Source of the DNA: Glandiceps talaboti
Taxonomy: Eukaryota; Hemichordata; Enteropneusta; Spengelidae
Direction of reading: 5' to 3'
DNA length: 52,500 nucleotides
NCBI RefSeq assembly: GCF_964340395.1
Contig: NC_135565.1
Span: 4,509,142 to 4,561,641, forward strand
Made by a program: the position numbers and the translations under genes. Each line of letters starts with the position of its first letter. The first letter of the stretch is position 1. Shown here piece after piece: positions 30,898 to 42,343 of this stretch. The notes beneath the pieces were generated by a model, which saw only the letters and a list, made by a program, of their open reading frames with translations, was not told the origin of the DNA and did no database searches.

Positions 30898-32142
30898 ACA
30901 GAAACTCAAATATGTAGACAGCGTAAACATTGTGGTATGCACCTTATTCACGCTAAGTTTAATAATAGCTCCTTCAATACCTCTACTACCGGTATACTTA
31001 AAACAAGAACAAAACTTAATGTCCGTCTCACGATCCGAGCTTTACAAATTTGACAGACTTATAACATTGGAAATTAATAATTATTTCTACACCGTAGTGA
31101 ACATGACGAAAATCGAAATCATGTCATTGCTATTACAACATGTACGATGATACTGTCAACTCGTAGCCTTGACTACGATCTAAATATAGACTAAGACCAC
31201 TATAGACTGAGATATAGACGAGTTTTAAAGAAGAAGAAAAATGATATAACGTCTTCTTTATACTTATACTAGGTGGGCATTCACCTAGAAAATAATACTT
31301 GGAATAGGTTGGGATTTTTTCTTTCGTCTTCATAAATTTAACGTCTTTCTAAATTTGTTGTAAAAAAATAATCATGGTGTATCACGTCCGATTCTCAAAT
31401 TGTACTTTAAAAATTATGAAAAATTATGAAAAATAGTATATCCGAAGCAATTTGATTACAATCTGATGTGGTAGATTGCTTCGTGTATATCTATTTCCTT
31501 CGTATTTTGTATCACAGAGGACATATTTCGTTCAGGGGACAAGCTAACAACTGTATCTGGCACCAGTATTCAAACTATGTGACTCGTGATTCAACGCTGT
31601 GTTAACACGATAATAATCTCTATTGAAAATTTCAAGGTAGACTTCGGTATACGAAGTGGCGCGTGTTTGTGGTTAAAACGGCTGATAACGAGTTATTATT
31701 TCAAGCTTGTTACCATTACTAGAAGCCGTTAAAATACGGAATAAGAGGAGACATCCATAAAATCATCAATCGATTTTATTGCATGGTTGCGACAGACACC
31801 GGACATAGGTACACGCGACTTCGCCCATTCAAGTACGGGCGGTAACATCTCCTTACCCTATTGATAAATTATTGCCAACAGGATTGAAATATTTTAGGTT
31901 GAAATACCAGCACACCTTCAAAACTCGTTGATACCGAAATCTGGTATATAAAAATGTCACCATGATGACACGAGTACCCAGGCCTATGTTTATCTGCATA
32001 TTTTAAATGTATGTAGTACGGTGAATTCAAACTGAAAATTTGAGCTGCCACACCACCCCTGAAGAGAGGAACCGCTGCAAGAGAACTGTTCATGTTGATG
32101 ATATAACGAACATTCGGTATACTAGATGGTAACAAGTGTCTA
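30898..32142. other. Unassigned sequence
   Basis: No gene recognised. About 31740-31860 has weak inverted similarity at its edges (AATAAGAGGAGACAT and a partial complement), too poor to call an element. Confidence 0.4.
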
Positions 32143-32207
32143 TTTTAATAAATAAATAAATAAGTAGATATATAACTAAGTAAATAAATAATACTAAAAC
32201 AAATAGA

Positions 32208-32278
<71 letters not shown>

Positions 32279-32280
32279 AT
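32143..32280. repeat. AAAT tetranucleotide array
   Basis: Irregular AAAT/AAGT units to about 32205, then about 18 perfect AAAT units to 32280. Confidence 0.96.
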
Positions 32281-32730
32281 ATTACTAATACAAACTAGGC
32301 TGACTATACACACATCAGAAGTGGGGTTCCAGTATGATTTTCATCTCTATCTTGAGGTTCTTTAACTAGAAAAGTATTCCCTTAAGTCACTAATATTTGA
32401 AATATATTGAAGGAGTGCTTTTGAATGGTGTTCTGAGTTTATGGCGGACATTAATTGTATTTCTAATTGAGACTACTTTTATTTGTCAGGTTCTAGTAAC
32501 ATATTGTTAATTAAATACACACAGAGGAGATCAGTACTTAGTTCAACCTTGTAGAGGTAAAGAAAATGAAGCCAGGGGTAACAGACAGCAGTAAAAACGA
32601 TTGTGATTAGCAACAATGTAAGCAAAAAAACAGGCACTGTGACATCAATGCATATAAGAATAGCACTTCATGTCATTGGATAGAGACATTAAAATAGTTA
32701 AAACATAATGCCAAGTCGATGATTTCATTT
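32281..32730. other. Unassigned sequence
   Basis: Nothing recognised. Confidence 0.4.
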
Positions 32731-32804
32731 GTCCGTCCGTCCGTTTGTTTGTTTGTTTGTTTGTTTGTTTGTTTGTTTGTTTGTTTGTTTGTTTGTTTGT
32801 TTGT

Positions 32805-32842
<38 letters not shown>

Positions 32843-32998
32843 GCTCTCTCTCTCTCTCTCTCTCTCCCTCGCTCCCCCTCTCACGCTCTCTCTCTCTTTC
32901 TCTATCTCTCTCTCTTTCTCTCTCTCTATCTCTCTATCTCTCTCTCTCTTTCTCTATCTCTCTCTCTTTCTCTCTCTCTCTCTATCTCTCTCTCTTAT
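32731..32998. repeat. Compound CCGT / GTTT / CTGT / CT array
   Basis: Three CCGT units, about 15 GTTT units, about 8 CTGT units and an interrupted CT/CTTT/CTAT array to 32998. It lies about 280 bp upstream of the CRE of the peptide gene. Confidence 0.96.
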
Positions 32999-33276
32999 TG
33001 TATCTTGAAATAATGAACGGATGTAATGGAATTTAATTTTTCAAATAACAAAAAGGAAGATCAGAACAAACCGTTCTGGTTACTTTGTAACTTATACTGT
33101 GCAATTTTATTTTAAGAAATATTGAATAAAATTTGAATAAAAACCAAACTTTTGATCGTACGTTATTTATGGTTGTGTTTCACCATGGTGATGTATCGTT
33201 CGATATTGATTTCAACCACAAATACCACCATACCACAGCTCAGGAGGTCAAGGACTCGAAATTTGACCCACATTAA

Positions 33277-33338
33277 TGACGTCATCATCGAGTGATAAGA
33301 CGACACATCAGAGCACGTGGCCCGGTCACCTTTATAAA
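33277..33338 (+). promoter_or_regulatory. Core promoter with CRE, E-box and TATA box for the peptide gene
   Basis: A perfect cAMP-response element TGACGTCA lies at 33277-33284, an E-box CACGTG at 33314-33319 and a TATA box (TTTATAAA) at 33331-33338. With the usual spacing of about 30 bp, transcription would start near 33362. That places the CRE at about -80, its classical position. The E-box would be about 45 bp upstream of the start. Full CREs plus TATA are frequent in peptide-hormone promoters, but that is association, not proof. The link to the coding exons depends on the inferred 5' exon and was not tested by transcript data. Confidence 0.55.
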
Positions 33339-33361
33339 CCACCCCTGGGTTTAATTCGTCC

Positions 33362-33691
33362 ACATAGTTCGGTTCTCCACCACCAACTCTGCGGTAAATG
33401 CTCTGGTGTTCTACTCTGGAAATTATACTGAAAATTCTTTGGAGTTTAGAATACTATATCAAGTATATACGTAACAAACGCAAAATTTGTCGGAAGATTA
33501 CGACGGTTGCAAATCAGTTGATTCGGAAGATTTAATTTCGAAGGAACTTTTGGTTGCTGAAGTAAAAAGCGACGAACGTTTTGTACAAAATTGACCAACC
33601 GATACAATATTAGTGACGACACAAGTAAACGGTATTGAAAACGAGGTTCCCGTGATACTTCAAAAAAATCTATTCAGCAGAATTATAAAAG
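33362..33691 (+). other. Probable 5'-untranslated exon 1 of the peptide gene
   Basis: This stretch begins about 30 bp after the TATA box and ends at AAAAG followed by the donor GTAACT at 33692. It has no long frame joining in phase to the next exon, so it would be untranslated. The next acceptor on the same strand is the TTTTTTCAG ending at 35790, giving an intron of about 2.1 kb. The exact start is a guess. GTAACT is an acceptable but not ideal donor; weaker alternatives are GTAAAT at 33395 and GTAAAC in ACAAGTAAAC. A short upstream frame lies inside it (separate entry). Confidence 0.4.
33398..33535 (+). other. Upstream open reading frame (45 codons) in the 5' exon
   Basis: An ATG at 33398 opens a frame of 45 codons ending in TAA at 33533-33535, about 36 bp after the predicted transcription start. 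The product would be basic and hydrophobic (start MLWCSTLEIILKILW) with no recognisable domain. If exon 1 is real this uORF would precede the main ATG and could damp its translation. Its ATG context (GTAAATGC) is weak. Confidence 0.25.
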
Positions 33692-34294
33692 GTAACTCAC
33701 TTTTATCAATATTTTGATAATTCTGAAACGAAATGTGTCAATCATCGAAAACTTACTGTAAATAGACACGTGAATTTTATCAACTGAAAATTTTGAGTGC
33801 AACTTAAGTATATTCGAGTACACCCGAATTAACCGTTAAACCCGGATTAACTAACTGGGCGATTCTGAGCATTACTAAGCATTTCGTCCATTTCTATATC
33901 GTTGTAGAATACAAATGCGTCAGGTCTTTAGAGTGAGGGACTGAAGACTGAGCAACTATCCCTCTTCGTCCACCTCTTAACCGCCAAGTTTAGATTTAGT
34001 ACTTTTTCGATATCTTTATTTTATTATACACAAAACTGATCACTGCTACTAACTAATTATGATAATTTTTTTCCAAAACAACGGTGTCTGATCCACGAAC
34101 TTTTAGTTAGACCTATATCCTATATTTCACTTGAATTTTCTTTTTTTTGAAAATGCTGAATTTAAACAGAATAGAATCATGATTGAGATCGTTCTAAAGT
34201 CATTTTACATGAAGGAGTGTACTTTTGTCTCATTCCTTCAAGAAGTTGTTTTATGTTAGTACATTTTCGAAAAGCTGTTGTACATTTGTAGGAG

Positions 34295-34412
<118 letters not shown>

Positions 34413-35176
34413 CTTCGCGACACACACAGAGTGGTCAGTCGTTGCTAGAGAAATTTGAATATGTATATATTACAAGGGAACACGTCTCGTATCTCCAGAC
34501 AATCTTTATGGAGATTGGTATACATATTACACCTGCAATAGTTGTAACCAGAGTATTCTTTTTTCGATTTAACAAACAAAATTATATTCACTGAACATAG
34601 CTGAAATACCAATGATTAGATATAATTGAACATGTTATAACTAGAGGTCAATATTATCTAAGGTGTACAGTAAAGGGTTGAAATCGTAATAACGTTTGGG
34701 CGCCGATTTTAATGTGTGCAAACCCAGAACTCAATTTGATTGGACGTAGTGCCACACCAAGCATATAGCTTCACATATATACGTTTACCCAATTGAGATT
34801 TATGTATTATAAAACACTCACAACAAATGTTCCAAGCGCAGCTGGTTTAGTAGAAAGCTTATATATATATGTACTCGATTTTAGATCCGGGTACGATTCC
34901 GGAATCATTGTTTCCACTAAACTCTTAAAATGTATCACGTTGCAACTAAGTTTGCCATGACATATTTCGTGTGAAGTAACCGGAATGCAATTGTTGATTT
35001 TAATCCGGGTTGCGAAGTAAACAAATAGAACAAGAAAACGAGAAAACAGAGCATGACATTTACTAGACAGAGACACGTGTAATATTTCCATCGCTCCCCT
35101 CCAGTGACCCTAAAACGTGATATTGGCGGTGATCAAACATGCTGTACATAGCATTGATTAGCGAAGATACAACTAA

Positions 35177-35546
35177 TACTACCAAACCAGAGTGACTATA
35201 GCGTTTCAATCAGGCAGCACGATGGTTTTTTTTACATCTCACATAGTGTTTTTGTAACAATTTTTTAAAACAAAGTACAGAGACACTGATAATACGCAAG
35301 CATATTAAATGATACACTTTACATCACTGTGAACACAAATCAACATCACTCTCAGACGAAACAAGGATGGCATTGGTCCAAACATCAAAGTGTATATTTG
35401 CGTTGACGGTGAGATACGTACGTGCACACTGTCGATGCCTAGCTATAGCGCCTGTATATTAGTATAACAAAACATGTAGGAAACTTGTAAAAAAAAACCA
35501 CCATGCCGCCTAATTGAAACTCTATAGTCTTGCTGGTTTGATAGTA
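35177..35546. mobile_element. MITE-like element, family C copy 1
   Basis: Terminal inverted repeats of about 40 bp: the left end reads TACTACCAAACCAGAGTGAC and the right end is a diverged complement ending GGTTTGATAGTA. Inside each terminus a GTTTCAAT/ATTGAAAC word pairs as well. The interior includes TCACTGTGAACACAAATCAA, shared with the second copy at 37054-37437. Total about 370 bp and non-coding. It sits in the probable first intron. Confidence 0.8.
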
Positions 35547-35790
35547 ATGTACTGCGGATACATTTTTGTCTTTTTAATTAGCAGCGATCACGAATAATAT
35601 TAAATATTCGGATGTTTCCCTTCATAAACTCACAAACCGAGAACTATTCATTTGCTATTCATTTGGTATATTTTCAATTATATGTTTCGCTGAAAGTGTA
35701 GCTTATTTTTGTTATCTGTTGAAATAGATAAGTGGAAAATGTGAACAGTAAACAATACTAACGAATTATTCATGTCCTTTATTTTTTCAG

Positions 35791-35885
35791 AACTTTTATT
35801 CACCAGCAAGTATGAATCTGAAACTGGCAGCACTTTTTGTCATCATTGTCGCCGTTTCTGTGCAACACGCGCATGCTCAGTCGTG
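35791..35885 (+). CDS. Secreted peptide precursor, coding exon 1 (signal peptide)
   Basis: Bounded by the acceptor TTTTTTCAG (to 35790) and the strong donor GTGAGT (from 35886). The ATG at 35812 opens residues 1-24 plus two bases of codon 25. Residues 1-22 form a textbook signal peptide: Lys4, hydrophobic core LAALFVIIVAVSV, then HAHA giving an Ala-x-Ala cleavage site before Gln23. Gln23 could become pyroglutamate in the mature peptide. The ATG context (AAGTATGA) is moderate, but it is the first ATG in the exon and the only one that produces a signal sequence in phase with the next exons. Intron phase 2. The intron that follows is about 5.8 kb and splits the first cysteine codon. All three downstream exons join in frame, which is the main reason to accept the model. 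Confidence 0.8.
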
Positions 35886-37053
35886 GTGAGTATATATTTG
35901 TTATTATGTTCTCCCGTTATAAACCGTATGTCTATCGAACACTCCATGTTTACTTAAATACGGGGGGGGGGGGGGGTCAAAAACGCGTCGGTATTTTATG
36001 CTTTAATTACTCTTTGAGAACACAGGTGTTATAATCGGTATTTATCAAACATATTCTGAATTCTCAATGAGAGTCACATCTCGAGAGCCCTCAGTCAAAA
36101 CGAAATGACGAAATGAATTCCATTTGTCCATAAAAATGTCTTGGTTGCCGGCTAAGCAAAACATTTTAATCTGACGACAAAGACAAATTTATTAAACATT
36201 TAGATTTCTGACTCTCCTAGAAATAATTCAAATCCGTGTGCGTGATTGAGCTTAAAACCAAATAAAATTCGTCAGATTTTCAAACCGGTCTTTACCTTTA
36301 TATTCTGAATATCACGCACTGATTTTTTTGTCGTCTGTATTTAAACGAATCGGTTGATTTCATCATCACGTCAAATTCTGATACAGCAAATATTACTTTG
36401 GACTTGAAATACTAGTAATAACAAATAATACTTTACTTTTTCCAGTAATACTAGAATTGCATTCATTTTAAGATAGTAACGTTTGGAAAGAAACTTAGAA
36501 AAAAAAACGAACTAACGAACAAACAAACAAATAACACTGGCATAATGTGTTCAATTTGCATCCGGGTTTTATTGTTAAAATTCCTCTGTGTTGTCGTAAA
36601 TGACAACATAGCCACCACTAACTTTGCCGTATCCTTTTTAAAAATGTAGTGCCCCCCCCCCCTCATGTATGTGTTTGTCACTTTATTTTCAACCAACTTT
36701 CACTTCCTTCACACAATACGAATTTATAAAAAAATAAATAAAATAGTACAAATTATGGCAAATTATGTTACATTTTGGACCAAAAAAATAATAAATATCG
36801 GTTTTCATTGTGAAATGGACACCTGGACCAGTGGAAATTTGAAATTTTGAAAACGCAGATCAGTATATTTCTTAATGGACTGCACAGACATTAATGCGGT
36901 AGCCGGTAAAATGAGAACTGCGACGGACATAAAACTTGTTGACACTTATTCAGAAGTTATAAAAAAAATAATATGAGATTTGGTACTACGCAACTACCTC
37001 TTACTAATCCTCCGAAATTGCACATGCATAATATAAAAAAGGTTGTGGGGTGA

Positions 37054-37437
37054 TACTACTAACCCAGAGTGACTATATACTTTCAGTTAGGTGGTATGGT
37101 GTGTTTTTTCTCTCACACAGTGTGTTTTGTTACAAATTACATAAAACAAAACACAGATATTAATAGCATGTATAAGCATATAAAAATGCTACATTTTATC
37201 TCACTGTGAACACAAATCAAAATCACTCTCGGATGAAACAAGAAAGATCCAAACACAGAACTGTTTATTTGCACTCAGAGTGAGAAACACGTAAAAATGT
37301 AGCATTTTATGTGAGTGCGCGCGACCTGTACCCGTGTTTTGTTTGTGTAATTAGTAACAAAGGTTGTTATGTAAAATTTAACAAAATATCGTGCCGCCAA
37401 ATTGAAACTCAGCTGCAGTCTCTCTAGTTTGGTAGTA
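37054..37437. mobile_element. MITE-like element, family C copy 2
   Basis: Same family as 35177-35546: left end TACTACTAACCCAGAGTGAC, right end with ATTGAAACTC and TAGTTTGGTAGTA. The shared interior word CACTGTGAACACAAATCAA lies in the same relative place. About 384 bp. The two copies are clearly diverged, so this is an old insertion, in direct orientation to copy 1. Confidence 0.8.
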
Positions 37438-39280
37438 CTTTACTCACTAAAAGTACCTCGGAAATATTGAAGCATTAAAATCACTGTAAAAATATTTATG
37501 TTAAAACGTACATTTAACACATGTCGATGTAATAAAGTGTATCACAGTTACTCGCATTGTGTATCCATGTGTGTCTGAAGTGTTGTCTTATCTACCAATG
37601 CAACTGGGATAAAAATAGATTTACGACACACACTATTTTGGCGAGCGTAGCTGAAATTGGCTATAATTATATACTAGAGGCGTTGACTTGTACCGGCCTG
37701 TAACGTACGCGTGGCTGCTCCACGTATACATAATTGTATATACCTGACCCGGTCTTCAATCTCGGTACCATAGTATGCTCAACGAGTTTGTTTACGCTTC
37801 CAAATAGTTTGCAGTAATTACACGATTAATTCGTTGCCCTGTCATGGGCGAACTATAATCAAAACACTTCACATGACGAGAAAACAAGCAGATTAATGGT
37901 AAATATATACCGTACTTGACCAAAGCCTACGAGCCGATATAAATCAATTATCGATTTGTATAGTAGCCAACAATGTTTTATTTGTTTGGTTATCTTGTAA
38001 TGATTTCAATTGCTACTAGTATGTGAATAGCCGATAAGGACTGATCGATGAGAAGAGAAAAAAACATTAAACATTTCGGACGACGAAAAGGTTTGTTAAC
38101 CAGATATGGACGTCTTTTTCCCCATTGTTATTTCTGCTTCCCTTTAAGGCAAATTAAGTAAACATTGCCGTTGACATATGATCGAGGTTGCAGAAAAAAC
38201 TGTACATGCGCAATTATGGTTAACTGACTGGCGGTTTTAAACTCACTACTTCAAGCACCAGTCAACGTAAGCTACGTCGTTAGTTCGTAACAGGATCTCA
38301 GTATTTGTACATATCCCTGAACTTGAAAATGGCCACTACATATACAATATTAAAATACCACCATACACTTTTAGATTTACCGTTTATGAAGTTAACTGTA
38401 AAAACAGATGGATCGAATTCTCCTCTCAAATCGCAAACAACCCCCTTGTCTTCATAGTTTGTCTTTAACCACGTGTTTGCGAAAGCATAACATATTACGC
38501 CTTGTCGAAACAAAACAAATAAATAGCTACTGATGTCTGTACTCCGATTCAAGATGAACCCGAAGGCTAATACAGTACAATTTTACACTAAGTCTGTCAC
38601 AACGCCCTCAATGGCGATGCACTGGGAGAAAAAAGAACGTTATTTCAGATATTATTGATTTCTGACCCATTGCATATTTTTTTGTTAAACATTTTTTTTT
38701 CGGTTTAGCGGATTCCATTTTATCCAAAATGGCATAGTCATTACGGTGCAGGAGGTAAACAATTTTTGAAAGGTGGTTGCAAGATAACAACAAATATGTC
38801 ACCTTGAAATTTTCAACAAGAATTCATGATATGCGTAGAATGCGATAAAAGGAAGACGGTTGAAGTGCCCCGGATAACTTCAGATAAGGAAAGTATGTGT
38901 CCAGCGGGCAACGCCTGATAACTGTCAAAAAAGAGAAAAACAATATTTGCAGTTCAGATGACCTGACTAAAATGAGGGTGGGAAAGGGGTATTTTAAATA
39001 AATCTATAAATTAAATGGCCCCTTTTTTGTTTTTCATGAACTGCAAAATTTCAAAACAGAGCTAGAGATATTAAAATAATTAATAATAATTTATCACACT
39101 CCAAGCTCAAGTTTGCAATTGTACTGGGTTTATATTCCAAGCAAGCTATTGAAAAGTTAACTTATAATTTTCTAAATAGGCGTTTAAATAAATCAACTAA
39201 ACTAGTTATTTTAAATGACAATAAACAACGATTCTCTCTAAAATTGAATATGGAGAGTTTATATTATCTAAGGGGGATAA

Positions 39281-39454
39281 AGAGAATTTGGAGGTCGAAC
39301 AGTTGAAATACTAGTATTGCCTGAGACAAAACTTAGTCTCTTGAAATGTTATCGTCGTAAACCACAGCCTCTTTTACGGCACCGTCCAAGACGAGCCGCC
39401 AAGAGGTCACATCGTCGCGGAAGAAATAACAGCTCTGGTTTGAAAGAATGGTGA
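39281..39454 (+). other. Small arginine-rich open frame, unassigned
   Basis: An open frame of 57 codons without an ATG at its start (it follows a TAA at 39278) ends in TGA at 39452. Its last 35 residues are strongly basic, with RRKPQPLLRHRPRRAAKRSH, then RRGR and an NNSSGLKEW end. I do not recognise it. Local GC is higher than in flanking intron DNA, which is why it stands out. It could be a retroposed or transposon ORF fragment, or chance. It lies inside intron 2 on the same strand as the peptide gene. Confidence 0.2.
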
Positions 39455-41014
39455 AATGTTTACTTTGGTAGGAATGATCATCACGTGAGAAACTGACACA
39501 TACGTTATGTAGATAACGAGGTTGAAGTCAAAAGAACTGCCATTTTGCCCTTTTTTAAAAACTTATGTGGCGATGTTTAAGGTTGGCGGCATGAACTAAC
39601 GTCAGAAATGTGATTGCGTTGCGGCATGTTTGTGTTGGAGTCAGATAATTTATTTTGATTTGACTTGACGTAATATAGACTTATGAATAAAGAAAATGCA
39701 CACTCGCTCATATGCTAAACCCGTCAGTTCTTTTTTTTGTAAATATAATGTTTATTTCATTCTAACGTTGTATATTTCGACGATATTGGGTAGTTCATTT
39801 TGGTGCGGTTACTTGATCAACAAGACTTATTACAGGTATATCATAATATAGAGACAAGCTAGTTGTCTTTCATTTTATTTTTTAAAATTAAGAGACAATT
39901 GTAGACATGTCTAAAACGGAAATACGAACAAAGGAAAGGGGAGTTAAGTATATTAAACTGGAATCAAGTAGATACATCCTCTGCTTTAACTTTATTCGGC
40001 AACCGTCCGTACGCAGAACCGTGGAGAAATCTGCGAACTGCTTATACTGTGTACGTAATGATAATGTATACTATGATCACCCGTTCTCTATGTACAAAGT
40101 TTTATTTAAAAGGGAAAAAAACTCGAAACACGATGGGAATAGTTTGCACCTCACAACAAGAATGGCGGAGTGAATTGGATATTTGTAATGTGTCAGGTCA
40201 CATATATAACGTGCAATGTCACTTCTGATGTCGCATTTGAAAGAGGGGCATTCTGTCAACTTTAACGGCAGACTGGCTTAACGGTTGCTTTTGTTGTCGA
40301 TTTAAAGTGTACGCTACAGTATGTACGTGTAATTTATTTTGCAGTCTCGAATCTGCAGGCCAACCACCTTTGGGTGTTTATTATTAGCAAGAATTTACTG
40401 TGATCAATACATTACATGTAATGTTTGCTTCGAGGGCATTGAGGAGATTAATATACTATGTTTATGTATCATATGTATGGTCTACTCCTGAGTTGCATAT
40501 GTTCACGTAGCAGTTGACTTATGTCGTATGTTGAACTGTAAAAAAAACACACGACCGTCTGCAGTACGCCGTACCTGTATGGCCGGCCGGGGTACGCTCA
40601 AGTTTCGGTGCTCTTTACTGTAGTGAGAGTCTCGCACTCGAAATTCCACGCATACAGTGACGTCATTGTGTATGAAAACAAAGTAAAATTATATATACAC
40701 AATCTAGTAATCCATGAAGACCAAAATATATCTCCCCCCCCCCCCTTATCAATATTTGGTATTATGATGTTCGATTGTGTACCTCGACATTTCTAGGTTG
40801 AATAAGGAAGACTTCAATATTTGTGTTGTTATGGACTTATTATAATCTTTACAAGGACTTATCTTCATGCCATAGTACGAAAGAGCGTATTTTTTTTTTA
40901 CAGATCGACAACATTTTGGACCATTTATAACGCAAAATTATTTATGCTAGTGCAATATCAGAAAGCGCGTCCTTTGATAGCTCTAGGTTGAACACGTTGA
41001 GTCTCTGGCTACAA

Positions 41015-41027
41015 CGCCATCTAGTGG
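41015..41027 (-). promoter_or_regulatory. CTCF-like motif
   Basis: CGCCATCTAGTGG on the plus strand reads CCACTAGATGGCG on the minus strand, a close match to the conserved CTCF core (CCASYAGRKGGC). A second GCGCCCTCCA word follows at 41042. Confidence 0.45.
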
Positions 41028-41616
41028 TAGAAATTCAGAAGCGCCCTCCACGACTGAAACTTGAAAGAGAAAATCACTGATACCTTGACTTTGTATTTTT
41101 TTTACACCTATTTACATCCATTAACTCCGAATTATATGCTACCATATTTTGATTTCACCAAAATCTGTCTGTTGTATGGGGTAAATATATTATTCATCAC
41201 ATCCAATAAGTACACACCAAGAACGTTCTGATCACCAAATTCAGAACCAGATAGCTAACACTGTGAAGTCCTAGCGAGGCTTTTTGTTTCATGTGCAATT
41301 CGACAGAGGTTATGTTTTCACACCTCTATCTGTTGAAACTATTCGTTGTGTAGTTAACCCACATTTGTATCTAGTATGCCTTTTAGTCGAAAAATTGTTA
41401 CTCGAAATATGGAGGATTATAGTGCTTGATAAGGATTGTGATACTTTTTACTTAATTTGCACTCCTCTGTTTGTTGTCGGCTATCGGTTAACACAAATCA
41501 TATCAACGCTAAAATCAACGTTGGGGTAATTGGTCACGTACACAGTAAATACCATCATAACAGTACTAGCATCATCAGTCAGTTACGATCGTGCGATATT
41601 TAGGTCCAGCAATAGA

Positions 41617-41630
41617 GTGCGCCCTCAGTG
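41617..41630 (-). promoter_or_regulatory. CTCF-like motif
   Basis: GTGCGCCCTCAGTG reads CACTGAGGGCGCAC on the minus strand, a moderate CTCF-core match, about 95 bp before coding exon 2. Confidence 0.35.
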
Positions 41631-41724
41631 TTGACGATGTCATATAAATGTATCAATAATGCCACTCACTGTTGTGCAGCATTGTCTAAATTCATATCCT
41701 TCTAAATTTAAATCTGCCTTTCAG

Positions 41725-41814
41725 TGGTAGCTGGATTGCAGCTCAAAGCAAACCACATTGTATTGGTGGCGGCATTGGTATTGCCAAGCGAATAATGAAA
41801 AGCCTGAATAACAG
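41725..41814 (+). CDS. Secreted peptide precursor, coding exon 2 (two-cysteine peptide)
   Basis: Acceptor CTTTCAG ends at 41724; donor GTGAGG starts at 41815. Joined in phase 2 it encodes Cys25 to Asn54 and two bases of Arg55. The sequence begins [13 protein letters not shown] (Cys25 and Cys37, a probable single disulphide loop with 11 residues between), continues IGGGIGIA, and reaches a Lys46-Arg47 convertase site. The peptide freed by signal cleavage and Lys-Arg processing would be residues 23-45, with a free acid end (no Gly before Lys-Arg to donate an amide). After it comes IMKSLNN and an Arg55-Arg56 site built across the next intron. Residues 23-56 have net positive charge and no acidic residue. 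Alternative uncut product 23-54 would be an amphipathic cationic peptide. Family unknown. Confidence 0.8.
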
Positions 41815-42134
<320 letters not shown>

Positions 42135-42289
42135 AAGAGACACTGAGCTTGAAGACACCAGAGACTTTGTTCCTGAAAGAAAACTGAGTGACGACACAGA
42201 TTCAGAATCCATGTCAAAGCTCAACTATTATAATCTACTTCACCGAATGCTGGAAGCATACAAGAGGGACAGTTATCGTCAAACACGGG
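42135..42289 (+). CDS. Secreted peptide precursor, coding exon 3 (acidic C-terminal region)
   Basis: Acceptor TTACAG ends at 42134; donor GTAAGT starts at 42290. It completes Arg55 and encodes residues 56-106 plus one base of Gly107 (phase 1). Residues 57-82 are acidic (start DTELEDTRDFVPE, then SDDTDSES), followed by a less charged, probably helical stretch SKLNYYNLLHRMLEAY and a Lys98-Arg99 site. A further Arg70-Lys71 pair gives the possible segments 57-69, 72-97 and 100-109. The acidic part balances the basic part encoded by the previous exon, as in many peptide precursors where a propiece neutralises or escorts the active peptide. I do not recognise the segment 72-97; its YY...LLHRML run recalls the NPY helix only superficially and lacks the RxRF/Y end. 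Confidence 0.8.
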
Positions 42290-42327
42290 GTAAGTATACG
42301 GGTATTATTTGCATTTATTCCAAGGGT

Positions 42328-42343
42328 GCAGCGCCATCTACAG
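42328..42343 (-). promoter_or_regulatory. CTCF-like motif
   Basis: GCAGCGCCATCTACAG carries TAGATGGCGCTGC on the minus strand, the core shared by vertebrate and fly CTCF sites. It lies about 40 bp inside intron 4. Confidence 0.4.

Larger units (their letters stand above)
35886..41724 (+). other. Intron 2 of the peptide gene (5.8 kb)
   Basis: Starts GTGAGT and ends CTGCCTTTCAG, phase 2. It contains a G15 run at 35962-35976, a C12 run near 36650, MITE family C copy 2 (37054-37437), a small basic open frame (39281-39454) and several CTCF-like words near its 3' end. The open frames at 38298-38552 (minus), 39907-40173 (plus) and 41284-41529 (plus) show no domain and no splice support. Confidence 0.7.

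Noticed and set aside
34890-34915. tRNA B-box-like GGGTACGATTCC
   Set aside because: No matching A box, acceptor stem or anticodon arm upstream; the sequence is otherwise AT-rich.
35772-36034. 61- and 65-codon ORFs overlapping the signal-peptide exon
   Set aside because: They are in other frames, run past the strong GTGAGT donor and encode no recognisable domain, whereas the frame from 35812 gives a signal peptide that joins the later exons.
38298-38552. 84-codon minus-strand ORF
   Set aside because: No recognisable motif, no Kozak or splice support, and it lies inside intron 2 of the peptide gene; kept only as a low-probability candidate.
42135-42289. NPY-like helix in residues 85-97
   Set aside because: Only a few aromatic and leucine positions match, and the obligatory C-terminal RxRF/Y-amide with Gly donor is absent.
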